From: Drosophila miranda
Taxonomy: Eukaryota; Arthropoda; Insecta; Diptera; Drosophilidae
Assembly (NCBI RefSeq): GCF_003369915.1
Contig: NW_022881625.1
Span: forward strand, 3,348,001 to 3,412,000
DNA length: 64,000 nucleotides
Direction: 5' to 3'
Shown: one piece after another, positions 22,637 through 33,033 of the stretch
Layout of the letters: each line of letters starts with the position of its first letter
How positions within the stretch are numbered: position 1 is the first letter of the stretch
The notes under the pieces: model-generated
What the model saw: the letters and a program-made list of their open reading frames with translations, nothing else
Told to the model about the DNA's origin: nothing
The model's database searches: none
Translations under genes and position numbers: made by a program

Positions 22637-25600
22637 ATGGAAGATTTAGAAAATACAGAAAACAATACTGATGACAAGATTGATCAAATGATAAAGTTGC
22701 TAAGTTTGAAACTGCTTTGCGATGAGCAACGAGAAATGAAGATCGCTCCAGATAATTTTACAAAAGTTGTGAGCGATTGTGATGGAAAATCGGTTCCCAT
22801 AGAAAAATGGTTTGAGATATTCGAAAAAAATGCCGACGCATATGAGCTTACTGAAAAGCAAAAGTATGTGCAGGCCAGAGGAAAAATGACCGGTGCAGCT
22901 AAGCTTTTCCTTGAAGCTGAATGCGTGTGCACCTATGAGGAACTCAAGAACGTATTATTGGATGAATTCACATGTAGCTATAACAGTGCAGACATTCATA
23001 AGCTGCTGCAAGAAAGAAAGATGAAGAGTAGAGAGTCGATGCACGAGTACTTGCTGCAGATGAGAAAAATAGCAGCAGTCGGACATGTTGAACACGCGGC
23101 TGTTATAAGCCATATTGTGAACGGTCTGGACATAAGAAACGAGTATAAGTATGCCATGTATCGCTGTAAGACCTTCAGGGCCTTGAAAGAAGAGTTCGAT
23201 ATCTATGATCGTTTGAACATATCGGAGAAGAAGGGCAATAACGAACAGCATAAAACGAGTTTCAAGCAGCAAAGTGGGCAAAGCGGTAAAAAAGAATATT
23301 GCTATAACTGTGGATCAGGAGAACACAAACGCAAAGACTGCAAAGCCGAAACGAAGTGTTTTAAGTGCAATCAGAATGGTCACATTTCGCGTAACTGTCC
23401 TTATGAAGCTGATAAAGTTGATAAAGTTCGCGTCATTTTGGATCGCAGTCGCATGAAAAAAATTCAAATAAACGGCATTGTTGTTGACTGTCTTGTGGAT
23501 ACAGGGTCAGATGTAACCATAATCAAAGAGAGTATGTTGAAGACCATGAAAAACGTTAAACTTTTGAAGTGCACAACTATGTTGCGCGGTCTGGGTCAGA
23601 TATCAACAAAGCCTGTTGGATACTTTAATGCAGAAGTTACCGTGGATAAGTTGCTGACCACACAGAAGTTTTTAGTAGTCCCCAGTAGCCAGATTGATTT
23701 CGACGCACTTTTGGGGCATGATTTCATTAAAAAGTTCCGTTTCGTCGCTGGTATGCAAGGATACACGTTTTTGAAGCATGACGCAGATCCTGTGCCAACA
23801 GATGAGCATGCTCTTATATATAATGTAACTGAAGAGTCATTCTTTGTAGCTCCGCCGCAATATCGAAAAGACGTTGAACAGATGATAAGAAACAGTTACC
23901 AAATGCCCACAGAAGTTGCAAAGCAGTCTCCAATCCAACTGAAGATAGTTCCCGACGGAGTAATCAAGCCGTTTAATCACTCACCGAGTCGTTTATCAAC
24001 AGACGAAGCCAGTGCCGTAAAGAAGCAAGTCGAAGAATGGATCGAGCAAGGAATCGTGCGCAAGTCGTCTTCAAATGTAGCGAGCAGAGTTGTCGTCGTG
24101 AAGAAAAAAGATGGTACACTTAGAGTTTGCGTAGACTACAGGAAGTTAAACAGCATGGTATTGCTGGACTGCTTCCCAGTCCCGATCATGGAGGAAGTCT
24201 TGGAAAAGCTGCAGTCGGCTAAGTGGTTTACCATAATGGACCTTGAAAACGGATTTTTCCATGTGCCTATGGAAGAGCAAAGCAAGTCGTATACGGCCTT
24301 TGTTACAAAGGAGGGATTATTCGAGTTTAATAAAGCGCCTTTCGGATTCAAGAACTCGCCAGCTGCGTTCATTCGGTTCGTAAGCTATATTTTTCAAGAA
24401 TTAATCAACTCTGACATTATGCAGCTTTATATGGACGACATAATTGTTTACGCCGCGTCGCCCGAGGTATGCATGAGGAAGACAAAGTTGGTCCTGGAGA
24501 CAGCTGCGCAGTTTGGCCTAAAGATCAAGTGGAAGAAATGTAGCTTCATGCAGCCACGCATTAGCTTTCTGGGCCATATCATTGAGGACGGGAGAATCTG
24601 GCCCGGCAAAGAGAAGACAGCAGCTGTCAGTCGGTTTGCTACGCCCAAAGACATTAAAGCAGTTCAAGCATTTCTGGGACTCACAGGCTTTTTCAGAAAG
24701 TTCATCCCTGGCTATGCACAAGTTGCCCGGCCGCTCACGAATCTACTCAGGAAGGAAGCAGTTTTCAACATTGGCGAAGCAGAGCAACAATCGCTACAAA
24801 CCTTAAAGAATCTGCTTGTAATCGCACCTGTATTACATTTATACTCACGAGAAGCGCCAACGAAACTCCACACGGATGCATCCAAAGAAGGTTTCGGAGC
24901 AGTTTTGTTGCAGCAGTTTGATGGCAATTTCCACCCGATTTACTATTGGAGTAAAAAGACTACACAAGCCGAGTCCAAACGTCACAGTTACTACTTGGAG
25001 GTCAAAGCTGCATACCTCGCACTCAAGAAGTTTCGTCACTACCTGTTGGGGATCAAATTTGATCTTGCCACTGACTGTGCGGCGTTTAAGCAGACAACAA
25101 CGAAAGTAGATATACCCAGAGAAGTTTCCCAGTGGATTCTGTATATGGAGGACTTTACATTCAAAGCAGTACACCGCCCAGGGGACAGAATGAGACACGT
25201 GGACTGTCTCAGTCGTTTTCCGCAGACATGCATGTTCGTGACGACGGAGCTAACAGCTCGGATAAAGAAAGCACAGCAGGATGACGATTTCATCAAAGCC
25301 ACAGTTGAGATCCTGAAGCAGCACCCATATCAAGACTACAAGCTTAAAGGAGGTCTTCTCTTCAAATCTATAAATGGAAATGACGTATTGGTGGTTCCAA
25401 GGCTGATGGAAAGGGAAATCATTCAAGGATCGCATGAAGTTGGTCATTTCTCCACAGCGAAGACAATGCACTCAGTTCAGCAGCAATACTGGATTCCGCA
25501 CCTTGAACGGAAAGTAAATAAGTTGATTACTAATTGTATCAGTTGTATAATTTTCAGCAAAAAGTTGGGCAAACAAGAAGGCTATCTTCATTGCATTGAC

Positions 25601-26506
25601 AAGGGTGACACACCACTATACACGCTGCACGTTGATCATTTGGAACCAATGGATGCGACAGCCAAGCAATACAAGTACATTTTTGCTGTGGTAGATGCAT
25701 TCTCCAAGTTTGTGTGGCTGTTCCCAACTAAGTCAACAGGTCACGAAGAAGTTGTGAAGAGGCTGAGAGATTGGTCATTTGTGTTTGGTTTTCCCAAGCG
25801 CATAGTCAGCGACAGAGGAGCAGCGTTTACATCCAACGCATTCAGCGAGTTTCTCAACGAGAACAAAGTCGAACATGTGTGTACAACGACAGGTGTGGCG
25901 AGAGGCATCGGTCAGATTGAGCGGGTGAACCGTTCAATTTTGGGTATCATCGCAAAGCTCTCAGCTCAGGAGTCAACGAAGTGGTACAAGCATGTGCCAC
26001 AGGTCCAGATGGCGATTAATTCGCATGTGCATTCTACGTTGAAGTCGTCGCCATTCGAGGTCATGTTTGGGACAAAGATGCACAGACAAGCTGAAAGTCG
26101 ACTATTGGAGGTGCTCAACGAGGAGTTGGTTACGCAGTTTAACAACGAGCGCCAAGAACTGCGTGACCAAGCGAAACAAAACATTGAGAAGGCGCAAGAG
26201 GTGTACAAGCGCAATTATGATAAAAAACGACGACCTGAGCACGGCTACAGACTAGGAGACATGGTCGCGATCAAGAGGACGCAGTTCGTCGCAGGACGCA
26301 AGTTGGCCAGCGAGTATCTAGGCCCATATGAAGTCACCAAGGTAAAGCGGAACGGTCGCTACGACGTCAGAAAGGTTGCTCAAGTCGAGGGGCCAAATAT
26401 CACAGCAACGAGCAGTGACAATATGAAGCTATGGCGTTTTGTCTCAGAGAACGATGATATATTATCATCTGGGACAGATGAAGATGAGCAGGAGGGCCGA
26501 ATGTAA
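22637..26506 (+). CDS. Gag-Pol polyprotein of LTR retrotransposon, intact
   Basis: Open frame of 1289 codons from the first in-frame ATG (22637); the frame itself is open further upstream but without ATG. Domains in order: Gag-like region; two CCHC zinc knuckles at about residues 222-235 and 241-254 (CYNCGSGEHKRKDC, CFKCNQNGHISRNC); aspartic protease with DTGSD at about 288; reverse transcriptase with YMDD at about 598; RNase H with TDAS at about 745; integrase with an HHCC-type zinc finger at about 932-970 and catalytic Asp, Asp, Glu at about 998, 1058 and 1094. The C-terminal tail is basic. There is no frame change between gag and pol and no envelope. The TAA stop lies inside the 3' LTR (26504-26506). 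No internal stop or shift is seen, so this copy may be capable of mobilisation. Confidence 0.93.
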   Translation: MEDLENTENNTDDKIDQMIKLLSLKLLCDEQREMKIAPDNFTKVVSDCDGKSVPIEKWFEIFEKNADAYELTEKQKYVQARGKMTGAAKLFLEAECVCTYEELKNVLLDEFTCSYNSADIHKLLQERKMKSRESMHEYLLQMRKIAAVGHVEHAAVISHIVNGLDIRNEYKYAMYRCKTFRALKEEFDIYDRLNISEKKGNNEQHKTSFKQQSGQSGKKEYCYNCGSGEHKRKDCKAETKCFKCNQNGHISRNCPYEADKVDKVRVILDRSRMKKIQINGIVVDCLVDTGSDVTIIKESMLKTMKNVKLLKCTTMLRGLGQISTKPVGYFNAEVTVDKLLTTQKFLVVPSSQIDFDALLGHDFIKKFRFVAGMQGYTFLKHDADPVPTDEHALIYNVTEESFFVAPPQYRKDVEQMIRNSYQMPTEVAKQSPIQLKIVPDGVIKPFNHSPSRLSTDEASAVKKQVEEWIEQGIVRKSSSNVASRVVVVKKKDGTLRVCVDYRKLNSMVLLDCFPVPIMEEVLEKLQSAKWFTIMDLENGFFHVPMEEQSKSYTAFVTKEGLFEFNKAPFGFKNSPAAFIRFVSYIFQELINSDIMQLYMDDIIVYAASPEVCMRKTKLVLETAAQFGLKIKWKKCSFMQPRISFLGHIIEDGRIWPGKEKTAAVSRFATPKDIKAVQAFLGLTGFFRKFIPGYAQVARPLTNLLRKEAVFNIGEAEQQSLQTLKNLLVIAPVLHLYSREAPTKLHTDASKEGFGAVLLQQFDGNFHPIYYWSKKTTQAESKRHSYYLEVKAAYLALKKFRHYLLGIKFDLATDCAAFKQTTTKVDIPREVSQWILYMEDFTFKAVHRPGDRMRHVDCLSRFPQTCMFVTTELTARIKKAQQDDDFIKATVEILKQHPYQDYKLKGGLLFKSINGNDVLVVPRLMEREIIQGSHEVGHFSTAKTMHSVQQQYWIPHLERKVNKLITNCISCIIFSKKLGKQEGYLHCIDKGDTPLYTLHVDHLEPMDATAKQYKYIFAVVDAFSKFVWLFPTKSTGHEEVVKRLRDWSFVFGFPKRIVSDRGAAFTSNAFSEFLNENKVEHVCTTTGVARGIGQIERVNRSILGIIAKLSAQESTKWYKHVPQVQMAINSHVHSTLKSSPFEVMFGTKMHRQAESRLLEVLNEELVTQFNNERQELRDQAKQNIEKAQEVYKRNYDKKRRPEHGYRLGDMVAIKRTQFVAGRKLASEYLGPYEVTKVKRNGRYDVRKVAQVEGPNITATSSDNMKLWRFVSENDDILSSGTDEDEQEGRM

Positions 26507-26788
26507 AGGACAGTGTATCAAGCAGTTAGCACTATCCCATCTAAATTAACATTTGAACTTAAGATACCGTCGATAAGACCTAACCGATATAACCAGACTT
26601 AACCGATGTTTAAAAGACCTAACCGATAAGGGGTTATCGATACGGGAGTCGGTTGTTGGAAGTAGAAGCAGAAAGTTGAACAAAAAGTCGGAAGAACAGA
26701 CTCATTAATTGCACATCTTAAATCATACACTTTGTACTCTTTTTCGAAAAACACTATTAATAAACGATACATTATTATTAATCTTACA
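26502..26788 (+). repeat. 3' LTR of copy 1
   Basis: 287 bp, about 99 percent identical to the 5' LTR by eye. It is preceded by a purine-rich stretch (GATGAGCAGGAGGG) that could serve as polypurine tract. TCTA follows. Confidence 0.93.
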
Positions 26789-26816
26789 TCTATGTTCGGT
26801 AATTAATAAAGAAAGA

Positions 26817-27966
26817 ACGAGGTGGAACGTTGTGAGTTGCTGCGGACACCGCAACTCTACAGTTGTACCCGATACTAAGTCAGTATGGCTCTCCTGCGGC
26901 AGACGCCGCTAATATTGAACCACACGACAAAAAATGCGTGCGAGAGAGACAGAAAATCAGTCTGAGCGTGACGTCGGGCGCTGCGTAGCCACTGAAAATT
27001 GATTTCTTGCTTTTGGCTACAAAAATGATCCGATCTGATCCAGATTCAGCAATCTGATAGATATGGTCATTATCTATGATTCTGCGTTTTTAGTTTTCTC
27101 GAATGTGCAATATTGTGGATGCAACAGATTTTCGTGTTTTGTGGGGGCGGAAGGGGGTGGGGCGAAATTCTGAGATATACGTCTTATAGTGAGATCTAAC
27201 AGAAGTGCGGATACCAAATTTGGTTACTCTAGCCTTAATAGTCTCTGAGATTTGTGGATGCCCCAGATTTTCGTCCTTTGCGTGGGCGGAAGGGGGTGTG
27301 GCGAAATTTGGACACGAAACGGTCAAGGTCCGATATCACAGGAGTGTGGATAACAAATTTGGTTGCTCTGGCTCTTATAGGTTCTGAGATCCTTGAACTC
27401 ATATTTTGCAATTGACAAAACCGACCATGAAACCTGTGTGTTAGAGAGAGACAGAGCGAGAAAGAATGAAATTGTTTTCTTGATTCTGGCTAAAATCATT
27501 ATACGATCTGGTTCAGATTTTGCACTGTAGAAGATAAGGTCATCCTCACCGATTCTGCGTTTTTGGTTTTATCGTATTTTTAAAAATGTGGATGCCACAG
27601 ATTTTCGTCCTTTGTGGGAGAGGAAGTGGGCGGGGCGAAGTTTTGAAATATTTTTGTAGCAGTGACACATCACAGAAGTCTGGATCCAAAACATCGTTGC
27701 TCTAGCTCTTATAGTCTTTGAGCACTAGGCGCTGAAGGGGATGGACGGACGGACGGACGGACGGACGTACGGACGGACGGACAGACGGACGGACGGACGG
27801 ACGGACAGACGGACAGACAGACAGGGCTCAATCGACTCGGCTATTGATGCTGATCAAGAATATATATACTTTATGGGGTCGGAAACGATTCCTTCTGGAC
27901 GTTACACACATCCACTTTTACCACAAATCTAATATACCCCAATACTCATTTTGAGTATCGGGTATA
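26817..27966 (-). mobile_element. DINE-1-like element, complete reverse copy
   Basis: Reverse complement of the same structure as 20577-21730: the 3' hairpin block lies at 26825-26863, the minisatellite at about 27739-27825, and the TATACCCGATACTC end at 27966. It interrupts the minus-strand non-LTR ORF2 just after the endonuclease domain. Together with the forward copy at 20577-21730 it makes an inverted pair around the LTR element. Confidence 0.85.
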
Positions 27967-28746
27967 AAAATAAAGATGTAGATCTAAATCGATAAAGTTT
28001 GTTTTGCGAAAACACTTTATGTGACAAGGAGCCATGGAACTGTCAGCACCTGCAGATTGTGTACACTCAAGTGATATCAACAAAGTTGGATGGTAAGGAT
28101 CTTCAGGGAGAGATATTGGGCTTGCTCTAGATACCGTAGCAAGAGAACCATCGTTAACAAAAACGAGGTCAAGAAGTCTGTCCCTAATGTTTTTAACGGC
28201 ATTAATTTGGACAAGGGAAATATCCGTTAGCCCATTGATAAAGTCATTATGGCAATTGGGAAACAACAGGTTAGCGTCATTACAAGGCAGCCAAGAAAGA
28301 AATGGGAGGTTAAAGTCCCCCATGACAATAATTCGATCATTGCACCCTAATGCAGAAACAACATTATTAATTGCTGAGAGGTGGTGTAAGTAAAGCTCAG
28401 CATCAGACCTGGGAGGAATGTAAGAGCAGGTTAAATAGAAAAATGCGGAGCCAACACGAACTTTGACTGCAACAAATTCAATTCCATGAATGTTATTGAA
28501 TGGGAATAACTCAGATGAGAAAACAGATTTAACTGCAATCAGAACCCCACCTGCAAAAGATGGGCGGTCCATTCTATAAATAGTGTAACTATCAATGAAA
28601 ATTTCGTGATCATTGACAGAGGAGTTAAGCCAGGTTTCGGTAAACGCGATGGCATCGAAATCAAAGGACGCGCTATTAGTATGAATTTGACGCAACTTTC
28701 CCAGCAAACTGCGAACGTTCTGATAGTGCATGGAAAAATAGTACAT
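27967..28746 (-). pseudogene. Non-LTR ORF2, endonuclease domain
   Basis: The minus-strand frame starts with ATG at 28746 and encodes an apurinic-type endonuclease (EEP fold): YQNVRSLLGKL near the start, FTETWLNSSV with the catalytic Glu, TCSYIPP, MGDFNLPFLSW, and LDLVFVN. It is open for about 260 codons up to the DINE insertion at 27966. Its start overlaps the ORF1 stop (TGATG). It is the 5' part of the ORF2 whose reverse transcriptase lies at 18881-20576. Confidence 0.85.
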
Positions 28747-29284
28747 CAGTTTTTTGGAGCATGTTCGGTAATTCTTGGATTCGAGTTCGAATCTTTGAGA
28801 AGGAACTCATGCACAATTGTATGCTCAGGCCATATTGACGGTTCTAGAGAACAGGATAGTAAAGAATCAGGGAGAAGAATTTTAAAGGATGATATGTTGC
28901 GCTTATGTTTAAATGTAAATTTAGTCACAACTATATCAACAGGCGAGGTGTTAAGTTTAGCGGCAAGATGTCGTTTAACATCCTCCGTTGTAGCCTCAGG
29001 AATAAGACGAGAAACAAATATTGCTTTCCGAGGGACCACTGCTCTAAGTTGAAGTCCCGAGCGAGATCGAGATGGTGGAACCACTCCTAAAAGAGATCTC
29101 GGTACAAGGGCAGAGGAATTGGCAGCAATGGCTGTAGCAGGAATTGGAGTAGGAATTGGAGCAGGAATTGGAGCAGGAATTGGAGCAGGAATTGGCAAGA
29201 CGTCGTCAGCAACCAGCACACCCGCACTAGGAGCACTCACCGCGTCAGAAGTGACGGCCACAGAAACTGGAGGGATGGGATTGA
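28744..29284 (-). pseudogene. Non-LTR ORF1, C-terminal part
   Basis: The minus-strand frame has a Pro/Ala/Ile repeat (PIPAP type, about 29125-29200) followed by a domain with FVSRLIPEATTEDVK and IWPEHTIVHEF that matches the C-terminal half of ORF1 at 30337-31350 and looks RRM-like. The N-terminus is missing: at 29285 the sequence changes to DINE. The stop (TGA) overlaps the ORF2 ATG. Confidence 0.75.
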
Positions 29285-29892
29285 GGCGGCTTTGCTTAGA
29301 GTAAAACATTAGCGCCTAGATCTCAGAGACTATAAAAGCTAGAGCAACCAAATTTAGTATCCACACTCCTAAGATATCGGACCGAGACGAGTTTGTTTCA
29401 AAATTTCGCCACACCCCCTTCCGCACCCGCAAAGGACGAAAATCTGGGGATATTCACAAATCTCAGAGACTATTAACGCTAGAGTAACCAAATTTGGTAT
29501 CCGCACTCCTGTTAGATTTCACTATAAAACGTATATCTCTTAATTTCGCCCCACCCCCTTCCGCATACCAAAAGGCGAAAATCTGTGGCATCCACAATTT
29601 TGGAGATACGAGAAAACTAAAAGCGCAGAATCATAGATAATGATCATATCTATCAGGTTGCTGAATCTGGATCAGATCAGATAATTTTTATAGCCAAAAG
29701 GAACAAATCAATTTGCACGCTACGCAGCCCCCGAGGTCACGCTCAGACTGATTTTCTGTCTCTCTCGCACGCACTCTTTGTCGTGTCGTTCAATATTAGC
29801 GGCGTCTGCCGGAGGAGAGCCATACTGACTTAGTATCGGGTATAACTGTAGAGTTGCGGTGTCCGCTGCAACTCACAACGTTCCCCCTCGTT
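29285..29892 (+). mobile_element. DINE-1-like element, 3' part of split outer copy
   Basis: It matches 21102-21725 of the complete forward copy, starting GGCGGCTTTGCTTAGAG and ending in the hairpin block plus CACAACGTTCCCCCTCG. Its partner is at 18629-18880. Both face the same way, so they can be read as one element split by the 10.4-kb nest. Confidence 0.8.
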
Positions 29893-30336
29893 TCCTTTTG
29901 TTTTGAATAAACAGCCGGTGTTTTCCTAAATAAACTTTAATTAACTTCCTAACCAGCCAACAATCTGGAAACCTATTCTATCCCGCGAGTGCATGCCTTT
30001 TGCTTTGTGTTAAAACATTATTTAACTTTTAATTTTTCGGCGTCGGCTTGTCGTGTGTGTGTTGTTGCAGTGAGTGAGTACGCATTACATTGCATTGCAG
30101 TCCGCTCTCGTCTGGTAGCTTTTGTTGTGTTATCACTCTCTCCCTATCACCTAAACTTAAATAACTGTTCTTTCTCTCTCGCTCTCGTAACTTTTTGTTC
30201 AGTAGCTCTCTCTCTCTCATTAGCTGCTGCTGCAACTGTTCTCCTCTCCTCCTATTAGCGTTTGTCTGGCACACAGGTTTGATAGCCATTTTTTTTTAAA
30301 TATTATTTGATTCTAATTTTGTTCAAATTTCTTATT
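29893..30336 (+). mobile_element. Probable 5' leader of the second non-LTR element
   Basis: No gene. The stretch runs from the DINE end to the ORF1 ATG, is rich in CTCTCT tracts, and presumably contains the 5' UTR of the element. Its exact 5' end cannot be fixed. Confidence 0.45.
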
Positions 30337-31350
30337 ATGGAGTTTTCTGTTGTATGTGCCAAAAAATCATGCAATAAACAGATCACCCACGATCAGCCGA
30401 TTATCCCCTGCTGGCTCTGCGACAGCGTAGAGCACGAAAAATGCGCTGGATTTTCTGGCCTTGTGAGTGATGCCATTTCAAAACGTAATGGTTTGCACTA
30501 CAGTTGCGAGGCATGCCGTGCGGTGGAGAAAGACATGGTGGCTTTCATGAGGCAGACGCGGAAGGGCTTTAAGGAGCTGACCGTTGGCATTAAAAAGCAA
30601 TACGATCGGCTCCTAGCCATGGAGTCTCAATTTGGCAGTCTGCAACTGCTGAATGAGTCTCCGTGTCGTAAAAAGGTCACTCCGCGGGATCTTCAAGTGC
30701 CAACAGTCACTCAGCCGTGCGCCGCCGAAAAACTGACTCCGACCACTCCAAGGGTGCAGCAGTGGATCTCGTTTGCCACTCCAAGGGCAACGACAGCTGC
30801 TGGCGATGCAGATTCGGTAGCCGTATTCATCGCCTCGGAGAATGTGCAGCCAAGTACGTCTGCAGCGTCCGTGTCCGTGGTGTCCGCAAGTTCGCTAGTT
30901 GTCCCGTCCATCCCGATCCCACCAGTAAATAGACCTTCCGGACCTCCGGATATTGCCACCACAGGTACTAGGCCTGTGGTGCCCAAACCACTGGTGGGAG
31001 TCCCACCAAAACGACAAGTTTTTCTCTCACGGCTGGCCCCTGACCTCACATCTAATGATGTAATTGCTTTCATTCAAAGCAAAATAAAAGCCGTGGGTTT
31101 AAAGGTGGAGAAATTCAACTTCTCTTATGCCAGGGAGATAGCCTCGTTTAAGATAAGCATCTCCCCAACTCAATTCGACACCATTTGCTCCGCCAAATTT
31201 TGGCCGGAGCATTTGGTGGTGAAGGAGTTTAAGGCTAAGAAGAAGAATAGGCCCCCCATTACCCTTACAAATCTTTCCAGTGTGCCACCCTCAACCTCAA
31301 CTTCCTCTTCCTCAACTTCCCGTCTTGCTTCCACTTTTCCAAAAAACTAA
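30337..31350 (+). CDS. Non-LTR retrotransposon ORF1 protein, PHD-like finger
   Basis: 337 aa from ATG 30337 to TAA 31350. The N-terminus has a Cys/His pattern of PHD type (C-x4-C ... CWLC ... HEKC ... CEAC, residues about 6-60), as is known for ORF1 of CR1-like elements. A Ser/Thr/Pro/Val-rich linker follows. The C-terminal part (about 230-310) has VFLSRLAPDLTSNDV and FWPEHLVVKEF and resembles an RRM-like nucleic-acid-binding domain shared with 28744-29284. It ends in a Ser/Thr-rich tail. This frame is intact, although ORF2 of the same element is broken. Confidence 0.75.
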   Translation: MEFSVVCAKKSCNKQITHDQPIIPCWLCDSVEHEKCAGFSGLVSDAISKRNGLHYSCEACRAVEKDMVAFMRQTRKGFKELTVGIKKQYDRLLAMESQFGSLQLLNESPCRKKVTPRDLQVPTVTQPCAAEKLTPTTPRVQQWISFATPRATTAAGDADSVAVFIASENVQPSTSAASVSVVSASSLVVPSIPIPPVNRPSGPPDIATTGTRPVVPKPLVGVPPKRQVFLSRLAPDLTSNDVIAFIQSKIKAVGLKVEKFNFSYAREIASFKISISPTQFDTICSAKFWPEHLVVKEFKAKKKNRPPITLTNLSSVPPSTSTSSSSTSRLASTFPKN

Positions 31351-32550
31351 CTTCTCTTTTAGTAACCTATCAGAATGTAAGAGGCTTGCGTAGTAAGCAG
31401 GGGGGGTTCTAATTGCAGTGGACTCTTACTTCACGTCGGAACAATTCACAGTCCTAGTTCAACGGGAACTGGAATTACTGTGTGTAAAACTGATTCTTCC
31501 CGCTTTCGCTATATTTATTACTTGCTCGTATATCCCACCTTCTTCGGATATTTCAATTTATGAGCAGCACTTGTCCGCTTTAACCGCTGTTTCTTCCTCG
31601 CTATCTGATAAAGATCGTATGATAGTTCTTGGTGACTTCAACTTGCCAGTAACTGTTTGGTCTTCGGTAAACGAGTCTAGTATCCTAGTGCCCATGTCAC
31701 GACATGACTTTGCTGACGGCTTGCTTGACCTGTCCCTGTCTCAAGTCAACCATGTGAAAAATTCCTTGAGTCGATTGCTTGATCTGTGCTTTGTATCGGA
31801 TCCGACCATAGTGTTGTTAACCCGAGCCCTTCCGCTCACTATACCTGAAGACGCCTACCACCCTACTTTCGAGGTGTCGCTAGATATAGGACCAACTGTA
31901 TTGGATCGGTCGAGTAGGCTATCCGAACGTGTCCGCTGCTTTCGTAAAGCCGAGTTTGCGAAGCTTAATAACCTCATTAGGGATTTTGATTGGTCCGCTT
32001 TTTACTTGTGCACTGATATCATAAAAGGCACAAACATTTTTTACAATGCTCTTGGCACATTTTTCGATTCTTGTGTTCCGCTTTCTTGTCCGACTAGAAA
32101 ACCCTCTTGGTTTACCAAAGAGTTATCCAGTCTAAGAACTTAAAATCAAGAGTTTATAAAAAATTTCAAGAAGTGGGTTCTCCTACTTCTCACTCTCGAT
32201 ATGTAATAGCTCGGACAAACTTTTCAGTTCTTAATGCTCAATGCTATAAGAACTACCTATCTCGATGCAGGATACGTTTTTCTCAGGACCCTAAACAGTT
32301 TTAAATCTTCGTAAACAGTAAGCGTAGAACGTCCGCACACCCATCCTCGCTATCATTTTGTAATACGTCGGCAAATAATGATCAGGCAATTGCCGATCTT
32401 TTTGCCCAATTCTTCCAAACCACCTATTCTGAGGAAAGCTACTCTGGTCATCCGTACCCATACGGTTTACCGAGGTCGAACGGCATTTTCAGTCCCTTGT
32501 TAAATGAATGTTCCCTACTTCATGATCTTCGACTAGTTAAGCCGGTGTTT
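31351..32550 (+). pseudogene. Non-LTR ORF2, 5' part (endonuclease and linker), broken
   Basis: It starts with the YQNVRGLRSK endonuclease opening, then jumps to GGVLIAVDSYF through a deletion of roughly 50 codons that also shifts the frame (G run at about 31400-31406). The rest of the endonuclease is readable (TCSYIPP, VLGDFNLPVTVW, LDLCFVS). An in-frame stop ends the piece near 32141-32143, and another lies near 32302-32304. The linker continues to 32550, where the LOA-like element interrupts it. The continuation is at 38181. Confidence 0.75.
32538..32550. repeat. 13-bp target-site duplication, left
   Basis: TAAGCCGGTGTTT here recurs at 38181-38193. Removing the intervening element joins the host ORF2 in frame (VKPVF to SPGPDG), which confirms the insertion. 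Confidence 0.9.
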
Positions 32551-33033
32551 GGCCGTCAGCCATCGGGTGCTACAGGGGGACAAACGGATGACGGGTCGGC
32601 TCGCACAACTGTGAACTCGGAACTGAGGCGCAGCCGCTCCGGTTAGTAATCCCCGGCGCGGTCTGCGTCTCACACCCCCCCTAGGACACAGAGGGTTGCG
32701 AGCGAACCGTCACCCGCCGTAACTGTGCACACCGGTGGAAGTGCGACTATACTCTCCCCGTGAGGGCGGCTGGAAACAGGTCCTAGCACGGTCATGTCTC
32801 TGCTAGGATGCTGGCGAATGATAGTCGGGCGGAGAGAAGAAAACTCTCAGTGAAATTACCCCAATCCAAGGTGACACTGTTATATGCCGAGGGATGCATG
32901 GCCGGGGGGGTGCCCGGTCGCTAATATGCGGACTCTGGATCCCTGCCGACCTCCAGTTTAAATCAGGCTTCCCGGGGCAAGCGGGCTATGCCTCGGGTGA
33001 CCAGCCCCTTCCCGCCTACTCGTGGGAACAAAA
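32551..33033 (+). other. 5' UTR of LOA-like element A
   Basis: About 480 bp, clearly more GC-rich than the surrounding host DNA, with no supportable coding frame. It begins GGCCGTCAGCCATCGGGTGC. An internal promoter would be expected here for this class, but I cannot point to one. Confidence 0.6.

Larger units (their letters stand above)
21856..26788 (+). mobile_element. Complete gypsy-type LTR retrotransposon (copy 1)
   Basis: Length 4933 bp with 287-bp LTRs (21856-22142 and 26502-26788) that begin TG and end CA and differ at about three positions. A tRNA-Pro-like primer binding site follows the 5' LTR. One uninterrupted gag-pol frame fills the centre and there is no env. The reverse transcriptase/RNase H signature (YMDD, and a VDCLSRFP type end of RNase H) recalls the mdg3/micropia group, but this assignment is from memory. 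The element lies inside the minus-strand non-LTR remnant, between two DINE copies. Confidence 0.93.

Noticed and set aside
29911..29924. Second occurrence of AGCCGGTGTTTT near the DINE end
   Set aside because: Matches the LOA target site by 12 bp, but no LOA sequence is present here; probably chance.
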